This document shows, piece after piece, positions 11,101 through 19,495 of a stretch of 64,000 nucleotides of DNA (position 1 is its first letter; each line of letters opens with the position of its first letter). Location of the stretch: positions 1-64,000 of the forward strand of contig CAKVHC010000004.1 in the NCBI GenBank assembly GCA_934747805.1. Direction: 5' to 3'. The translations under genes were made by a program, and so were the position numbers. The stretch is from an uncultured Clostridia bacterium (GTDB lineage Bacteria; Bacillota; Clostridia; Christensenellales; UBA1242). A model generated the notes under the pieces. It ran no database searches. It saw nothing but the letters and a program-made list of their open reading frames with translations, and was not told the DNA's origin.

Positions 11101-14100
11101 GATACAATTCAAAGTTATCCACTGCGTTTTCAACATAAATGTGGATTTCTTTAAACACTGAATTGTTTAGTTTACTCATAACCTTCAAACTTGCATGACC
11201 ATTGCCAACAACGACAAGTGTATCGCCCACTACTCTAACAATCTGTTCGTTGCTTGACTTCAAAACAACCGACTTTGTGCGAGTGCTAGCAGGAGTCACT
11301 GTTGTTGAAATTATATCACTAATCTTGAAGCTATTTATTCTCGTCACATCAAAGCCTAGATAATAGCTGTCAGACATTTCTGTTTCGCTCTTATCAATTA
11401 GGTTGAGCAGATTGTATCTAGTGAGAATGGCACTGGTATCTGAAATTTTATAAGCACGCACTGGTTTGTAGTCAGAATTTTTGTACAACACGCTGTCAGT
11501 ATTGAAAACCACGTCGATATCCGACACGGCTTCTTCGCCCAGCACCGTATTGTTGGAACTGCTGTTTACTGTGCGTAAGATTGGATAACCATTGTTCACC
11601 AAACTATCTTCGTCACGGCTGAAATAGTTTTCGTATTCAGCGGACACATTGCCTACAAAAGCATTCGTCAATTCCATATAATCGACTTGCATGCCATTAC
11701 TGTTGTATATTGTAGTCGTCGCAACGTCAACATAATAGCAATCGCCGATGTCATTAAGTGCCGAAATGTGATTGTGTATTTCACCCAACGCAACTGCATA
11801 GTCAAACTCGACCATTGTGTAAGTGTATTCAACCACTATTTCGCCGTCGCCTGAATGGGCACTGGCAATGCCTGTTAGCGAAAACTCGACGCCACCGACA
11901 ATGTTTTGTTCAATAGAGATTTTGCCTTTGACATAGCTGTTTTTTAGGCTAGTGTAGGCATTGTCAACCGTGGCTATAAACGTAGAGATATTGACGTTCA
12001 CATCTTTGTCAATTGGCTGTTTGACCGTCTGTTCTTGTGCCACAATCTTTGTGCTGGCAGTGGAATTCTGAATATTGACACCATTTGCAATGGCTATAAA
12101 TCCAGCCACATTTTTGACGTTACTATCGTTATTTTTCAACAAAACGATATCTGCATAATAATTATCGTAAGACCAAATTTTGCCTTGCAATTTACCCTTG
12201 TATGAAGCGACATAACTGTAACTAATGTTTGTGCCTGTTGCTTTGGCGATAAAGCCTGCGATATTGTTGTAGCCTTGCAAATTGGCATATTTTGTACTCA
12301 AATCTGCATCACGGCCTTCGTTGAAATAATATTCGCTATTAACATGATAATACACACCATTTGAGTCAATCGCTGTAACGCCTGCGATTGTATCGTCGGC
12401 AGCGATGTCAACGTTCGCAAACGAGTAGATTATCGTTCCGCCAACGTTCTCACCAATCAAACCGCCCACATTAGTTTTGCTTATTATTTTGCCAGAGGTG
12501 ATTACACCCACTGCTAATGACATGTTCTTGCCTGCCAAAGCACCGACGGCGAGTCTGCTGCCCGAATCGATATTGGCATTCATATCAACAACCACTGTAG
12601 TTCCTTCGTTGCCATACAACTTGTCAAGGTTGGATTCGTGTGCAATTTCAAATTGGCTCATTGCTTCGAAGGTTAATTCTTCGTCAGAGCTGATTGAGTT
12701 TTGTGCTTTAAAATCTTCGAATGCCGCTTGCGACATATAGTAGCCAAATATTTTGCCATAGTTAACGCCCACAGCACCACCGAAATATGCTTCGTAACGG
12801 TCCTGGTCTCTTGCCGAATCAGTGATGTTAAGCGTCAACGTGTTAGTCACTCCGACAGCCTTGTTTGAAAGGTTGATAATGCCGTTGTTTATGGCACTGA
12901 CTGCACCTAAATAGATTGACGAGTCGTTAAGTTGAGCATTAAATGTGCCAGACATTGAAACCGTGCAGTTATCAATCAGGCCATTGTTCACGCTCACCAA
13001 ACCACCAAAGTATTTGGTGCCTTCAAGCGTTGCTTTGTCTTTGTTTAATATGAAGCTAAATACTGTATTTTGAATAGTCGGAATGCGGTCATCACCTTGC
13101 TTTTCAGCAAGTATTGCAAACAATCCTGTGTAACCGCTCTTTTCCGTGAGTCCAACATTGTATATGCCATAGCCGTTGCCATTGATTGAGCCTGTGAAAG
13201 CATAAACTTGATTGCCAATGACTCCGAGTGGCGTGATTGACTTTTTGTTAAAATCAATATCATTCAAAAGCACGTAGTGTGATTTTAATCCTTCAACATT
13301 GTTGATATTTATCACATCTTGTACTGTTTGCAAACTATATGGATTTTCAATGCTGCCGTCTTCCACCTTAATCAAGATTTCTTCGTAAATTGGCTTATTC
13401 GTGTTAGGGTTTGCACGCACTATCCTATCTAAACCGCCGTCACCAGCTGTATACTCTCCCATAAGGGCATCACGTGGCACAACGATTATAGAAACGCAGC
13501 CAGCACCAACAGGGATGATTGTGTTGCCTGACAAAACTGCAATATCAGTCACTTTTTTGTCTGCTGCGGTTAGACTATTTTTACAAATAAAGTATAGAAC
13601 TTCTTTATCAAATACCTTGTTGTATGGATAGACAGAAGCCAAGATCGTCTTGGTATTTACGCACTTGTCAAGTGCAATATTGTCTAAATCCAACTCACGA
13701 TTCAAACCATTGCTTGCTTTGAATGTTAATGTTTTAAGTCGTTTGGAGTCGATTTGTGACATTTTGTAGCCTTGCTCAAAAATGATATTTTCGGACTGAG
13801 TGACTTTGCTAACTGACACTTGGCAGATTGCTTTGTACTCTCTGCCATATTGCTTGATAGTGGCATAAACGTTAATCTTTGAAGATGTTGTCACGTCTTC
13901 GCTTTGTTCTGGCAGGCTAAATTGGTAAATTGCCGTTTGGTTCGAAACAGATATCTGCTCTGCATGAATTTTAGATGTAGATGTGCCCCACTTTAGTTGT
14001 TCATCAAGGTAGGCGTTTGCCGGATAAATGCTGGCTTGGAAACTGAGTTGAGCTTTATCCCTGTTGTAATAACCTAATGTGTTAGCATCATAAGCAGTAG

Positions 14101-16528
14101 CTGTGTAGCGGTCAAGGTTAAACCTTCTAACTGGCGTATAGATAAACACGTGATACACGGCCTTGCTAGAGCTTACTGTTTTAACTCTGAAGCCGTCTTC
14201 AGTCTCTTCATAAGACGTTGCACCTGACACTTCGATTTCCACAGTGATATATCGCTTGTGTTCCACGAAATTGGTGCTATGCGTAGCATAAAGTGCGTCG
14301 AACAGACCCGTTTCCGTGATTGACGCCTCATATGCATTAGCGCTTTCACTAGTCAATTTATAGTTTACTTGTGACTTAAACTTGGCATTGTCATCCGTTA
14401 TTTTGTATCCAAATTTCAAACGGCTGTTGACTGCCACGTCTAAATATTTATCTTCCGTCACACTCTGCAATGAGCCGTAAATTAACGTAGGGTCATCAAT
14501 GCTTACTTTATTTCTATCGAATGGTTGGTAAACGAATACTTTTAGCCTTGCCACCATTCCATTGGCACTGCGAGCCGTGATGACGTATTCGCCCACATCT
14601 TTTGGAATGATGCTTATCATTCGTTTATCAAAAGTGCCTTCATAGACAAAACTTCTGCCTTCGATACCTTCTTTTGAAAGCATTATCGCATCACTGTCTG
14701 TGCTGACTGTAATTAGACAATCTTTTAATTCCGTGTCAGTCGATACTTGTCCGTCCACGTTAAAGACGTTTAGGTCAACTGCCGGATATGAGATTTCGTC
14801 AATGTTTAAGATTATTACTCCATTGGTCTTATCGTCGTTTTCGTCAAAAGACATTTCAGTAACGCCTCGACGTATGTTGAAACGTATGTTCACGCTGACG
14901 TTTGGCAGATACTCAAACACTGTTTTATTGTTGGAATTGTAAAGCGTGTTATCTGTTTCCAGATAAAGTTCAAGATTGGAAACCGTGCCAAAATCGCCCG
15001 GATTTATCTGATATTTCAAAAAGAATCTGTCGTCGTTTGAGATCTGGCTGCTAATAGCATATTCACTATTTTCCAGTCCTACAAAAGAAATGTATTCGCC
15101 GGTCGTATTTGTCAACACTAGGCTGTACTTGTTTTCTATTGCTGCGCCGGACAAGTTTTTATCGGTCAGAAAACTCTTTTTTACACGTAATCTATAGCCG
15201 AAATAATTGGTCAAAGTGCTGTTGGATGGCAAAATGGACACATTGTAGCGAGAGCCATAAGCATAGCTATAGCTGTCATACAATACAGTGACAAACTGAT
15301 TTTCTATAGGATTTCCGTCCAAATCAGTGGCGTTTTCCAATTCGGCACCGTCAGACTTAATAACGAAATCTGTTGGCGCACTAATCACCTCAAACTCAAT
15401 ATCGTCAACCGCAAATACTCCAGCATATTCTTGTTCGTGTCCGTAAACATTGATGTCAATGTGCAAATATGTCTTTGACGAGCCTGCACTCGTGTTGGCA
15501 AGTGCGGTGACAATAAATGAACTATTGCCGTTAGGGACGATTTCTGCCACGACGTCGTTTCTCACTTTGTTGCCATTAATGACTGTGTATATGTAAGCCG
15601 ACAAAGAGAAATCGTCTGGCAGCTTTTGTAGGTCGGTCAAATTGTCATACTTGGCAAGTGCATTCACCACCACTTGATTGAAATACGCATCAGGATAATT
15701 GGTGCTAGTAACCTTGTTCACTGCGTTGCTGACAAGTGTCAGTTTACTTGTCTTGACACTCTTGTCCGTTGAAGCCAAGTTTTCCATAGTGCGACTTGAT
15801 TGTGAACGGTTGGTCTGCAGCGTAATGCTTTCAGGACGAGCAATAAGGTCTACAGTGATAAAACTTGCGCCGTTTGTGTTTTGACCATTTGCCGTGGCAT
15901 ATATCAACAGTCTACTCTCGTGTGTGGTCGAATCGACTGTCAAAATATTGTCATTAAGTTCTACGCCGCTAGGAATACGGTCACCGACAAATTTGTATTC
16001 AATTTTGTCGGTAGCGCCTTGAGGAAGAATTCTAAATGCACTATTCGGAATCTCAAATACGTTTTTGCCTTTTGAGAGCATTAATAAATAATTCGTTTTA
16101 TCGCCAGTCGAGATTGACTGAACTTTCTTTTCAATAACTATTGGGCGACTAGTTTGTTTACTAGAATCGCCAGCGGATTTAACGATGAGGTTGCCAGACC
16201 CACCATTTACTGCTGTGATGGTGATGGTCACAGTGTCTTCACTAATCACTCTAGTGCTGACATTCGCTAGCTCTGTAGGAACTGTGTAAGCGACGATGTC
16301 ATTGTTTGCGTTTTTCTTAAGCCCAGATAATGTAACGGTCAGATTTTTACTTGCCTCAGTCATGTCGGCTGGGTCAATTGTAAGGTTGATGGAATCTTCC
16401 GCAGTGATCTCTACATTATTATCAAAGATTTTAAAAGTTAGTTTGGAATATGCTGTGTCGCACGAAGCAAACAAAATGCTTGTGCAAGCGACTAACACCA
16501 ACAATAAAATTCTAAGGGCTTTTTTCAT
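5105..16528 (-). CDS. Giant surface lipoprotein with GLUG-type and Ig-like repeats (3807 aa)
   Basis: One uninterrupted reading frame of 11.4 kb. The N terminus is a lipoprotein signal (MKKALRILLLVLVACTS, lipobox LFASC, lipidated Cys at about 23). Segments resembling bacterial Ig-like (Big_2) domains occupy much of residues 40-1060 and recur near 1750-1800. Three blocks of GLUG-like units (for example GGLVSVNNG, GGLIGENVG, GGLVGENRG, GGIVGFNNGG) lie at about 1080-1640, 2530-2830 and 3020-3750. There is no LPXTG sorting signal, so anchoring is by lipid alone. GLUG and Ig repeats suggest an adhesin or a structural surface protein; no catalytic domain was recognised. The start has an AAGAGGAAAA ribosome-binding site. 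The gene is flanked by divergent yabP and a terminator, so it is a single-gene unit. Confidence 0.9.
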   Translation of the reverse strand: MKKALRILLLVLVACTSILFASCDTAYSKLTFKIFDNNVEITAEDSINLTIDPADMTEASKNLTVTLSGLKKNANNDIVAYTVPTELANVSTRVISEDTVTITITAVNGGSGNLIVKSAGDSSKQTSRPIVIEKKVQSISTGDKTNYLLMLSKGKNVFEIPNSAFRILPQGATDKIEYKFVGDRIPSGVELNDNILTVDSTTHESRLLIYATANGQNTNGASFITVDLIARPESITLQTNRSQSSRTMENLASTDKSVKTSKLTLVSNAVNKVTSTNYPDAYFNQVVVNALAKYDNLTDLQKLPDDFSLSAYIYTVINGNKVRNDVVAEIVPNGNSSFIVTALANTSAGSSKTYLHIDINVYGHEQEYAGVFAVDDIEFEVISAPTDFVIKSDGAELENATDLDGNPIENQFVTVLYDSYSYAYGSRYNVSILPSNSTLTNYFGYRLRVKKSFLTDKNLSGAAIENKYSLVLTNTTGEYISFVGLENSEYAISSQISNDDRFFLKYQINPGDFGTVSNLELYLETDNTLYNSNNKTVFEYLPNVSVNIRFNIRRGVTEMSFDENDDKTNGVIILNIDEISYPAVDLNVFNVDGQVSTDTELKDCLITVSTDSDAIMLSKEGIEGRSFVYEGTFDKRMISIIPKDVGEYVITARSANGMVARLKVFVYQPFDRNKVSIDDPTLIYGSLQSVTEDKYLDVAVNSRLKFGYKITDDNAKFKSQVNYKLTSESANAYEASITETGLFDALYATHSTNFVEHKRYITVEIEVSGATSYEETEDGFRVKTVSSSKAVYHVFIYTPVRRFNLDRYTATAYDANTLGYYNRDKAQLSFQASIYPANAYLDEQLKWGTSTSKIHAEQISVSNQTAIYQFSLPEQSEDVTTSSKINVYATIKQYGREYKAICQVSVSKVTQSENIIFEQGYKMSQIDSKRLKTLTFKASNGLNRELDLDNIALDKCVNTKTILASVYPYNKVFDKEVLYFICKNSLTAADKKVTDIAVLSGNTIIPVGAGCVSIIVVPRDALMGEYTAGDGGLDRIVRANPNTNKPIYEEILIKVEDGSIENPYSLQTVQDVININNVEGLKSHYVLLNDIDFNKKSITPLGVIGNQVYAFTGSINGNGYGIYNVGLTEKSGYTGLFAILAEKQGDDRIPTIQNTVFSFILNKDKATLEGTKYFGGLVSVNNGLIDNCTVSMSGTFNAQLNDSSIYLGAVSAINNGIINLSNKAVGVTNTLTLNITDSARDQDRYEAYFGGAVGVNYGKIFGYYMSQAAFEDFKAQNSISSDEELTFEAMSQFEIAHESNLDKLYGNEGTTVVVDMNANIDSGSRLAVGALAGKNMSLAVGVITSGKIISKTNVGGLIGENVGGTIIYSFANVDIAADDTIAGVTAIDSNGVYYHVNSEYYFNEGRDADLSTKYANLQGYNNIAGFIAKATGTNISYSYVASYKGKLQGKIWSYDNYYADIVLLKNNDSNVKNVAGFIAIANGVNIQNSTASTKIVAQEQTVKQPIDKDVNVNISTFIATVDNAYTSLKNSYVKGKISIEQNIVGGVEFSLTGIASAHSGDGEIVVEYTYTMVEFDYAVALGEIHNHISALNDIGDCYYVDVATTTIYNSNGMQVDYMELTNAFVGNVSAEYENYFSRDEDSLVNNGYPILRTVNSSSNNTVLGEEAVSDIDVVFNTDSVLYKNSDYKPVRAYKISDTSAILTRYNLLNLIDKSETEMSDSYYLGFDVTRINSFKISDIISTTVTPASTRTKSVVLKSSNEQIVRVVGDTLVVVGNGHASLKVMSKLNNSVFKEIHIYVENAVDNFELYQNTNFASGTSKLTNSLNIGVKKSKNIIPRFSEQLKLDASLTTAYYGDNDLFIYDYDDITLSNEYRSYAYAKNSNAGVMYLIENNGENLNEYLTINGLTWETYSFSGNNYYMVRVENNSQAVVEANKMYTHEDGIRVIALPYIRVGSTNYDYCSLDRLARTFTVNTFNGATAIHSSANSRTISPLNTATITITMNTDYNGDDVVLLVDNDEMIFDGNVSTMIEDFTVEKKIVQTGSYDNPQMIVEYTFIPTENVVTTTKTWQFKAYARSDMSIDPAEFSLSLCPQEVLHLAIDNYYSITREYVDETTNEIRYDYQERQTEKVIPGQMTLMKINVYPSFADYDFIEVTNNSSLKVIMKQVLYDTAWENNRENPYKLTKTEPITTNNSIRLQKLIINAFGQEENVNIIDQYYVRMYLASSAVENTVYSISVKAYKRVNGQLVDVTGDLNASINLVVQSLPTTTMTYTDSIGHVYSSSQDIIDTINIANGVNFDVAYQINSSDADVRFDVVDGHDNVINNSYVIINERSNSLHITFRKELNINDIFFIRATSTRIINGSEYETKTYLGFKVRKFVVNGLTIANARDGIIAGRYGESYELQAIFGENDIVVADGVDILELRTELLSNINAKWQIRNAVDDFQDIVSGSLYNIAFDKVNDGWLFVTSNSEINSCTARVSAIIEYDDYGVPQVKDIESSDSLVITGETGFSFSLVDSLETMIPISTQTEFESMTQDRSYILMNNLTLKNYKPIDANMKQFNGNSYTITIEGFDIESYFNGSTTLSSLELGLFKSVSSDTIVSNVIMNLPQTCLDIKNVNNFSYGGIAVSNSGMITNCIVKAESIDEKSLTPTRSFISENLYIASENRNNNGIYFYQSSLNTSGEVTTVTNVSFGGLVCNNSGYITNSKVLHSIVGFGNIAGFVYSNTGTISSCKYQYGVIKNQSDQTSDFMTAGFVIQNSGTIRASYAEGEYYSTPTGIETYDQYLRSTIGGIACEVDATGFVFNNSGNVEDCYSDMYIRSNGIISGFVFNNTGKITRAYSTSSFITSEVFAPFVGLDEKTREPLSDPANLIDCYYLVSDNTPDQNELAQPLYVQPSAGEYSSSLQKYSKSVRDIVTKTTDIKSADGKVDNFKKEFGAESTKLSALLEDNYLHFLFDKKVNNAYTLNGTWRMSTTYARMTDYVKPKLIDADRIFYTRQKALSSTTSDSGDTVYNYVADTADGMGANYGTLNNPYLIYDATSFEKYMNIRPTVDTISGAYRLIKNVELASLGTKPVTTSKIFTGSIDGNGMTISGLTIYADNESQDYKTSIGLFKEITTSNSSVQQQFLKNFVLKPNNIYASHTECVGSLAGIMRGAKVSNIKVDGQGVVVLGANAVGGIFGAMYGNFDAQGLSSNLTVNSVYRNKTKSRYTIYTRTSFDRNMTNNISQVSYAGAIAGLADGYNSGNENINNYLLGNQTVARVQRLKYIQPYGNIVILGENVGFAFGYLSESTQATLMSYEIGTSSQLRGVMNSGGLVGENRGVIKDSLVTYADDTLNAIASQAVKTQRTYGFMMGLVETYEEVKNATASEKNNYYTRKPIGYTYQTEYNGNSFVNYYERTVNENNEIIYEEAKGNITQDSFESNKKNDSIYYIQENEEFTIAPNKLIEGGQYYVKKDGVFELVNITQENLDKAQKAYYTPNYEYTSVANEEFDETKTYYIKREVSNISREQKSSLYAGFDLTKTNANLTIFAGKNNSGGIVGFNNGGLVQYSYSTIAVLANNSETAGGIVGISTAGGLDHTITTSSVYSNWSIGGLVGKIINPYALSNVNSDSNLIEYKDNINLALAGYSRNGIAATIGENVMKNIVMSNNIADNLWETRLVQVIFNENMVQHNSRTGSSRGWSNSGIPTVRFIGGLIGCTQKLNVYSLNGTNYVPSDAMGNGNISNNVYNDYIGLAAYKQFNRNDLSSSVRIAVRIGAMHSTYDVDYQITDYMDNSLQQGLSNNIWNVVTANKQWSFDSIVPNS

Positions 16529-16671
16529 CGTTTTCCTCTTATGTATTTTGTACTAATTTTATAATTATATTATAATATATATATCAATTTAAATGCAAAT
16601 ATTTTGGCGTGAAAAAATTAAATAAATATAGGCGCTAAAAATTTATTTAATTCTTTTTTTATTATCTTTTT

Positions 16672-16679
16672 CATACACT
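16672..16679 (+). promoter_or_regulatory. Possible sigma-E-type -10 element upstream of yabP
   Basis: CATACACT closely resembles the -10 consensus of the mother-cell sporulation sigma factor SigE. It lies 24 bases before the yabP ATG, with the ribosome-binding site AAAGGAG in between. The -35 position (ATTCTTTT) is a poor match, so this is tentative. Confidence 0.3.
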
Positions 16680-16695
16680 AAATAAAGGAGAAAAT

Positions 16696-16971
16696 ATGAG
16701 CGAAAACGAAAAAAAAGTAATTAGTCAAACTCAAAACTTAAATTTGCAAAATCGCAACAAACTCACACTCACTGGCGTGACAAAAGTGATAAGTGTGAAA
16801 GACGACCTTGCTCAACTAGAAACGAATATGGGCGTGCTGCAAGCATACGGCAAAGATATACAACTAGTGAGCCTAGAACTAGACAAGGGCGAAATCGAAC
16901 TCAAGGGCAATTTCGTTAGTTTCAAATATGGAGATAAAAACTCTAATTTCTTAAAAAGATTATTTAAATAA
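16696..16971 (+). CDS. yabP: Sporulation protein YabP
   Basis: A 91-residue protein with the YabP pattern: a short polar N terminus, then RNKLTLTGVTKVISVKDD, a beta-rich middle (LETNMGVLQAYGKD, LDKGEIELKGN) and the C-terminal LKRLFK. In Bacillus, YabP is a mother-cell protein needed for spore development, encoded next to yabQ and divIC. Its start has a strong AAAGGAG site. Its stop overlaps the yabQ start by one base (TAATG), indicating translational coupling. Confidence 0.85.
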   Translation: MSENEKKVISQTQNLNLQNRNKLTLTGVTKVISVKDDLAQLETNMGVLQAYGKDIQLVSLELDKGEIELKGNFVSFKYGDKNSNFLKRLFK

Positions 16972-17351
16972 TGTTACATAATTTAAATCAACAAATAAAT
17001 ATTATTTTAATTTGTTTATTCGCTGGAATTATTTGCGGATTTATTTTTCAAATTAATAATAAAATTAAAAATAAATTGAAAAAAAATATAATTTCCATAT
17101 TTTTAGATAGTTTTTTCGCTGTTTTTTGTGGTTTTTTATTAATATTTTTATTAAATAAATATTTTTACGGTTATTATTATTTAATATTTTTTATCGTATT
17201 TATTTGCGGAATATTTTTGTGTAAAAAATATTTAACTAGTTCGCTTGATTATTTTTGCAAATTATTATATACTCAATTTGTAAAGTTGAGAGGTAAAATA
17301 AAGTGCAAGAAAAAGACCCAAAAAAGCTCGCCCGACTCGTCTTTATCATAG
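16971..17351 (+). CDS. yabQ: YabQ-like spore cortex membrane protein
   Basis: A 126-residue protein with about four hydrophobic segments (roughly 10-32, 42-62, 66-85 and 88-105) followed by a short Lys-rich cytoplasmic end. Size, topology and position directly after yabP match YabQ, an outer-forespore-membrane protein required for cortex assembly in Bacillus. The sequence is extremely A+T-rich with many Phe, Ile, Leu and Tyr residues, so the family call rests mainly on context. Confidence 0.72.
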   Translation: MLHNLNQQINIILICLFAGIICGFIFQINNKIKNKLKKNIISIFLDSFFAVFCGFLLIFLLNKYFYGYYYLIFFIVFICGIFLCKKYLTSSLDYFCKLLYTQFVKLRGKIKCKKKTQKSSPDSSLS

Positions 17352-17494
17352 GCATTTTGGTGATTGCAATTTTGCTCGTTGTGGTGATTTGGCAGTTGGT
17401 TGTAATTCACAAATTGCAGGCACAGCTTGTCGTTAATCCTGCCATTCATGTAAGGCAGATTTTATCATATGCGGGTAGGTATTTATGTTTATAA
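17303..17494 (+). CDS. Small single-pass membrane protein in the divIC position
   Basis: A 63-residue frame starting with GTG at 17303, preceded by GAGAGG. It has a basic N terminus (QEKDPKKLAR) and one strong membrane segment (LVFIIGILVIAILLVVVIW). It overlaps yabQ by 49 bases and the next gene by 10. The yabP-yabQ-divIC order is conserved in Bacillus and Clostridium, so this may be a vestigial DivIC/FtsB-type septum protein. It lacks the expected coiled coil after the membrane segment, so it is either a truncated remnant or a different small protein. Confidence 0.4.
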   Translation: MQEKDPKKLARLVFIIGILVIAILLVVVIWQLVVIHKLQAQLVVNPAIHVRQILSYAGRYLCL

Positions 17495-18051
17495 CGATTG
17501 CAGGAACGCAAGGCAGTGGCAAGAGTACTGTGTGCAAAATATTGGAGAAAAAGTACGGACTCCAACACGTCAAAATTAGTCACATTATGCGTAAGATGGC
17601 AGAGGAAAAAAATATCACAATTTTGGAGATGAATCAACTTGCTGAAATCGACCCTGAGATTGACAAGATGATTGACCAAGCCAGCATTGAACTTAGCAAC
17701 GAATTTTTAAAGGCAAACAAGCATGCGATTTTCGATAGCCGTATGGCTTGGCATTTCGTGCCTAACAGCATCAAGGTGTTTATCACAGCAGACGAGCGTG
17801 TTCGTGCCGAGCGAATACTGAACGACGACACTCGTGGCAATGTAGAGAATTTTGACAAGATTGAAGAGACTATTTCTTCTATCAACAGTCGAATGAAAAG
17901 CGAAAATGAACGCTATAAAAAATATTATGGCGTGGACAATTTAGATATGTCGAACTACGATTTGGTTCTCGATTCGTCACACAAGACTCCTGACGAGTTG
18001 GCTGAAGAAATCGTAACATATGCGAAAGAACGAGATTTGTGGAGTGTGTAA
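17485..18051 (+). CDS. Cytidylate-kinase-like P-loop nucleotide kinase
   Basis: A 188-residue protein starting MFITIAGTQGSGKST, with the Walker A loop GTQGSGKST at residues 7-15. A Lid-like Arg-rich part (DERVRAERILNDD) and DSRMAWHF resemble the short archaeal-type CMP kinases and AAA_18-type kinases. It probably phosphorylates a nucleoside monophosphate, but the substrate cannot be fixed. It overlaps the upstream small membrane protein by 10 bases and the next gene by one base (TAATG), so it belongs to the yabP operon. Confidence 0.7.
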   Translation: MFITIAGTQGSGKSTVCKILEKKYGLQHVKISHIMRKMAEEKNITILEMNQLAEIDPEIDKMIDQASIELSNEFLKANKHAIFDSRMAWHFVPNSIKVFITADERVRAERILNDDTRGNVENFDKIEETISSINSRMKSENERYKKYYGVDNLDMSNYDLVLDSSHKTPDELAEEIVTYAKERDLWSV

Positions 18052-18224
18052 TGAACGACTTTTTAAACAAAAAAGTGAGGATTGAAATTGCTCCCGGTTT
18101 TAGCACCCTACCCGACAACACAATGATTGGCACAGTGACTAGAATGGACGAAACCGGTGTAGAACTTGACGAAAAATATTTCTTCATTTTCACACACATC
18201 AATTCAATCGATATCATAGAATAA
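18051..18224 (+). CDS. Small hypothetical protein, last gene of the yabP operon
   Basis: A 57-residue protein starting MNDFLNKKVRIEIAPGFS. The alternating pattern (VRIEI, MIGTVTRMDETGVELD, YFFIFTHINSIDII) predicts a small beta barrel like an Sm or KOW fold, but no family was recognised. Its ATG overlaps the previous stop by one base, indicating coupling. A terminator follows at once. Confidence 0.6.
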   Translation: MNDFLNKKVRIEIAPGFSTLPDNTMIGTVTRMDETGVELDEKYFFIFTHINSIDIIE

Positions 18225-18252
18225 AAAAATGACTATCACAAGTCATTTTTTA
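18223..18252. terminator. Bidirectional terminator between convergent genes
   Basis: ATGACT and AGTCAT flank a 6-base loop, with an A run before and a T run after, between the stop at 18224 and the convergent stop at 18250. Confidence 0.75.
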
Positions 18253-18615
18253 TTTAACGTTTATACTTTCGCTTTTATCTACCAAAACATTGTGGCAGAT
18301 GGTCAAAACTTTAATGCACGCAACTTTCGTGTCAGAACACTCATTAATATATGCCGATGAACGTCTGCCGTTAGAAATATCTTGCTGTGCAAAGTTCAGA
18401 AGTTCTTTCACTTTTGCAATCACTTTCTTCAAGTCATCAGTCGATAATGAATGTGCCATTTCACAAATCATCTTGGCAATATTAGCCCTGCTATCGTGTG
18501 AAATCTTTTCCACATCAGCATCATACTTTGTCACACAAATTTTGGCAAACAACATCATCTTATTAACATATTTATCTATCTCATTTTCGTTTTGGAATGT
18601 CACTTTATTACACAT
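18250..18615 (-). CDS. Hypothetical protein, 121 aa
   Basis: Not recognised. It is a soluble, probably all-helical protein with a charged N terminus and six cysteines spread along the chain. It is monocistronic on the minus strand, sharing a terminator with the yabP operon. Confidence 0.6.
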   Translation of the reverse strand: MCNKVTFQNENEIDKYVNKMMLFAKICVTKYDADVEKISHDSRANIAKMICEMAHSLSTDDLKKVIAKVKELLNFAQQDISNGRRSSAYINECSDTKVACIKVLTICHNVLVDKSESINVK

Positions 18616-18722
18616 ATTTTACCTACTGTTCTGCGATTGTATCATATTGTTTGATATATGTCAACTTGAATAGGCAAGGTTTATTTATATGTAGGCAAAG
18701 TTTCTTATCAAACACGCACAAG

Positions 18723-19193
18723 CTACATCTCAATTTCTCTAATAATATCAAATTTTAATCTATTCACTCTTTCTTCCAATTTTTTGTCTGTGTAAGTTTC
18801 AATTATAGTTTTTAGAGTGTTGATTATACTATCCAAATTATCTTCGTTTACTTGTTTGCTCCCACATGGCAAATCATATCTAATAAGGTAGTATTTGCCG
18901 TCAATATTTTTCAAGTCAAAAGGAAACAATCTACAATCACTTGGACGAATGTCGTAAACAGTGCATCCTTTTTTGTAGAACGGGCATTTGCTATCTATAT
19001 TAAGAATATTGTAAGCTTTATCGTTTATTTTTCTGAAATATTTTTCGTACTCTTGTCCAGCTCTTTGAACCAGTGCATTTTTCTCTTCTGCTGTAACAAT
19101 AATATTGTCAATCTCGTCATCAAAATCGCAACAGCAATTCTTCTTGATACTGCAACTGGAACAATGATTGTAGGTGCCTTCTCTTTTATCCAT
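18723..19193 (-). CDS. YkgJ-like cysteine-cluster (metal-binding) protein
   Basis: A 156-residue protein with the cysteine arrangement of the YkgJ zinc/iron-chelating family: CSSCSIKKNCCC at residues 11-22, then CPFYKKGCTVYDIRPSDCR in the middle and a further PCGSK. These would bind a metal centre; the biochemical role of the family is unknown. No operon partner is evident. Confidence 0.78.
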   Translation of the reverse strand: MDKREGTYNHCSSCSIKKNCCCDFDDEIDNIIVTAEEKNALVQRAGQEYEKYFRKINDKAYNILNIDSKCPFYKKGCTVYDIRPSDCRLFPFDLKNIDGKYYLIRYDLPCGSKQVNEDNLDSIINTLKTIIETYTDKKLEERVNRLKFDIIREIEM

Positions 19194-19411
19194 AATAACC
19201 TCTATATGTTTTTTCTTTTGATTGATAACGTTCTAAGTCTGCCAGCTCGTTTATTATATTTTAACATAATAGATTTGGCAATAATAGTCAACTGAAATAT
19301 CGTTATGTTTAAGTATTTATAAAGATATTTTTCGCCAAACGATTTTAGGACTATATATGTTATAAAAAATAAAAAAAAGTTCAATCTTTTGCAGTTTGAA
19401 CTCTCTTTGTG

Positions 19412-19486
19412 TGGTGACCCTAGCGGGATTCGAACCCACGATACCGCCGTGAAAGGGCGATGTCTTAACCACTTGACCATAGGGCC
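19412..19486 (-). tRNA. tRNA-Glu (anticodon TTC)
   Basis: A complete cloverleaf: acceptor GGCCCTA/TAGGGTC (one G-T pair), anticodon stem CGCCC/GGCGG-type with loop TTTCAC carrying TTC, and T-loop GTTCGAATC. CCA is encoded. It is co-transcribed with the tRNA-Met upstream. Confidence 0.96.
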
Positions 19487-19495
19487 ATAAATGTA

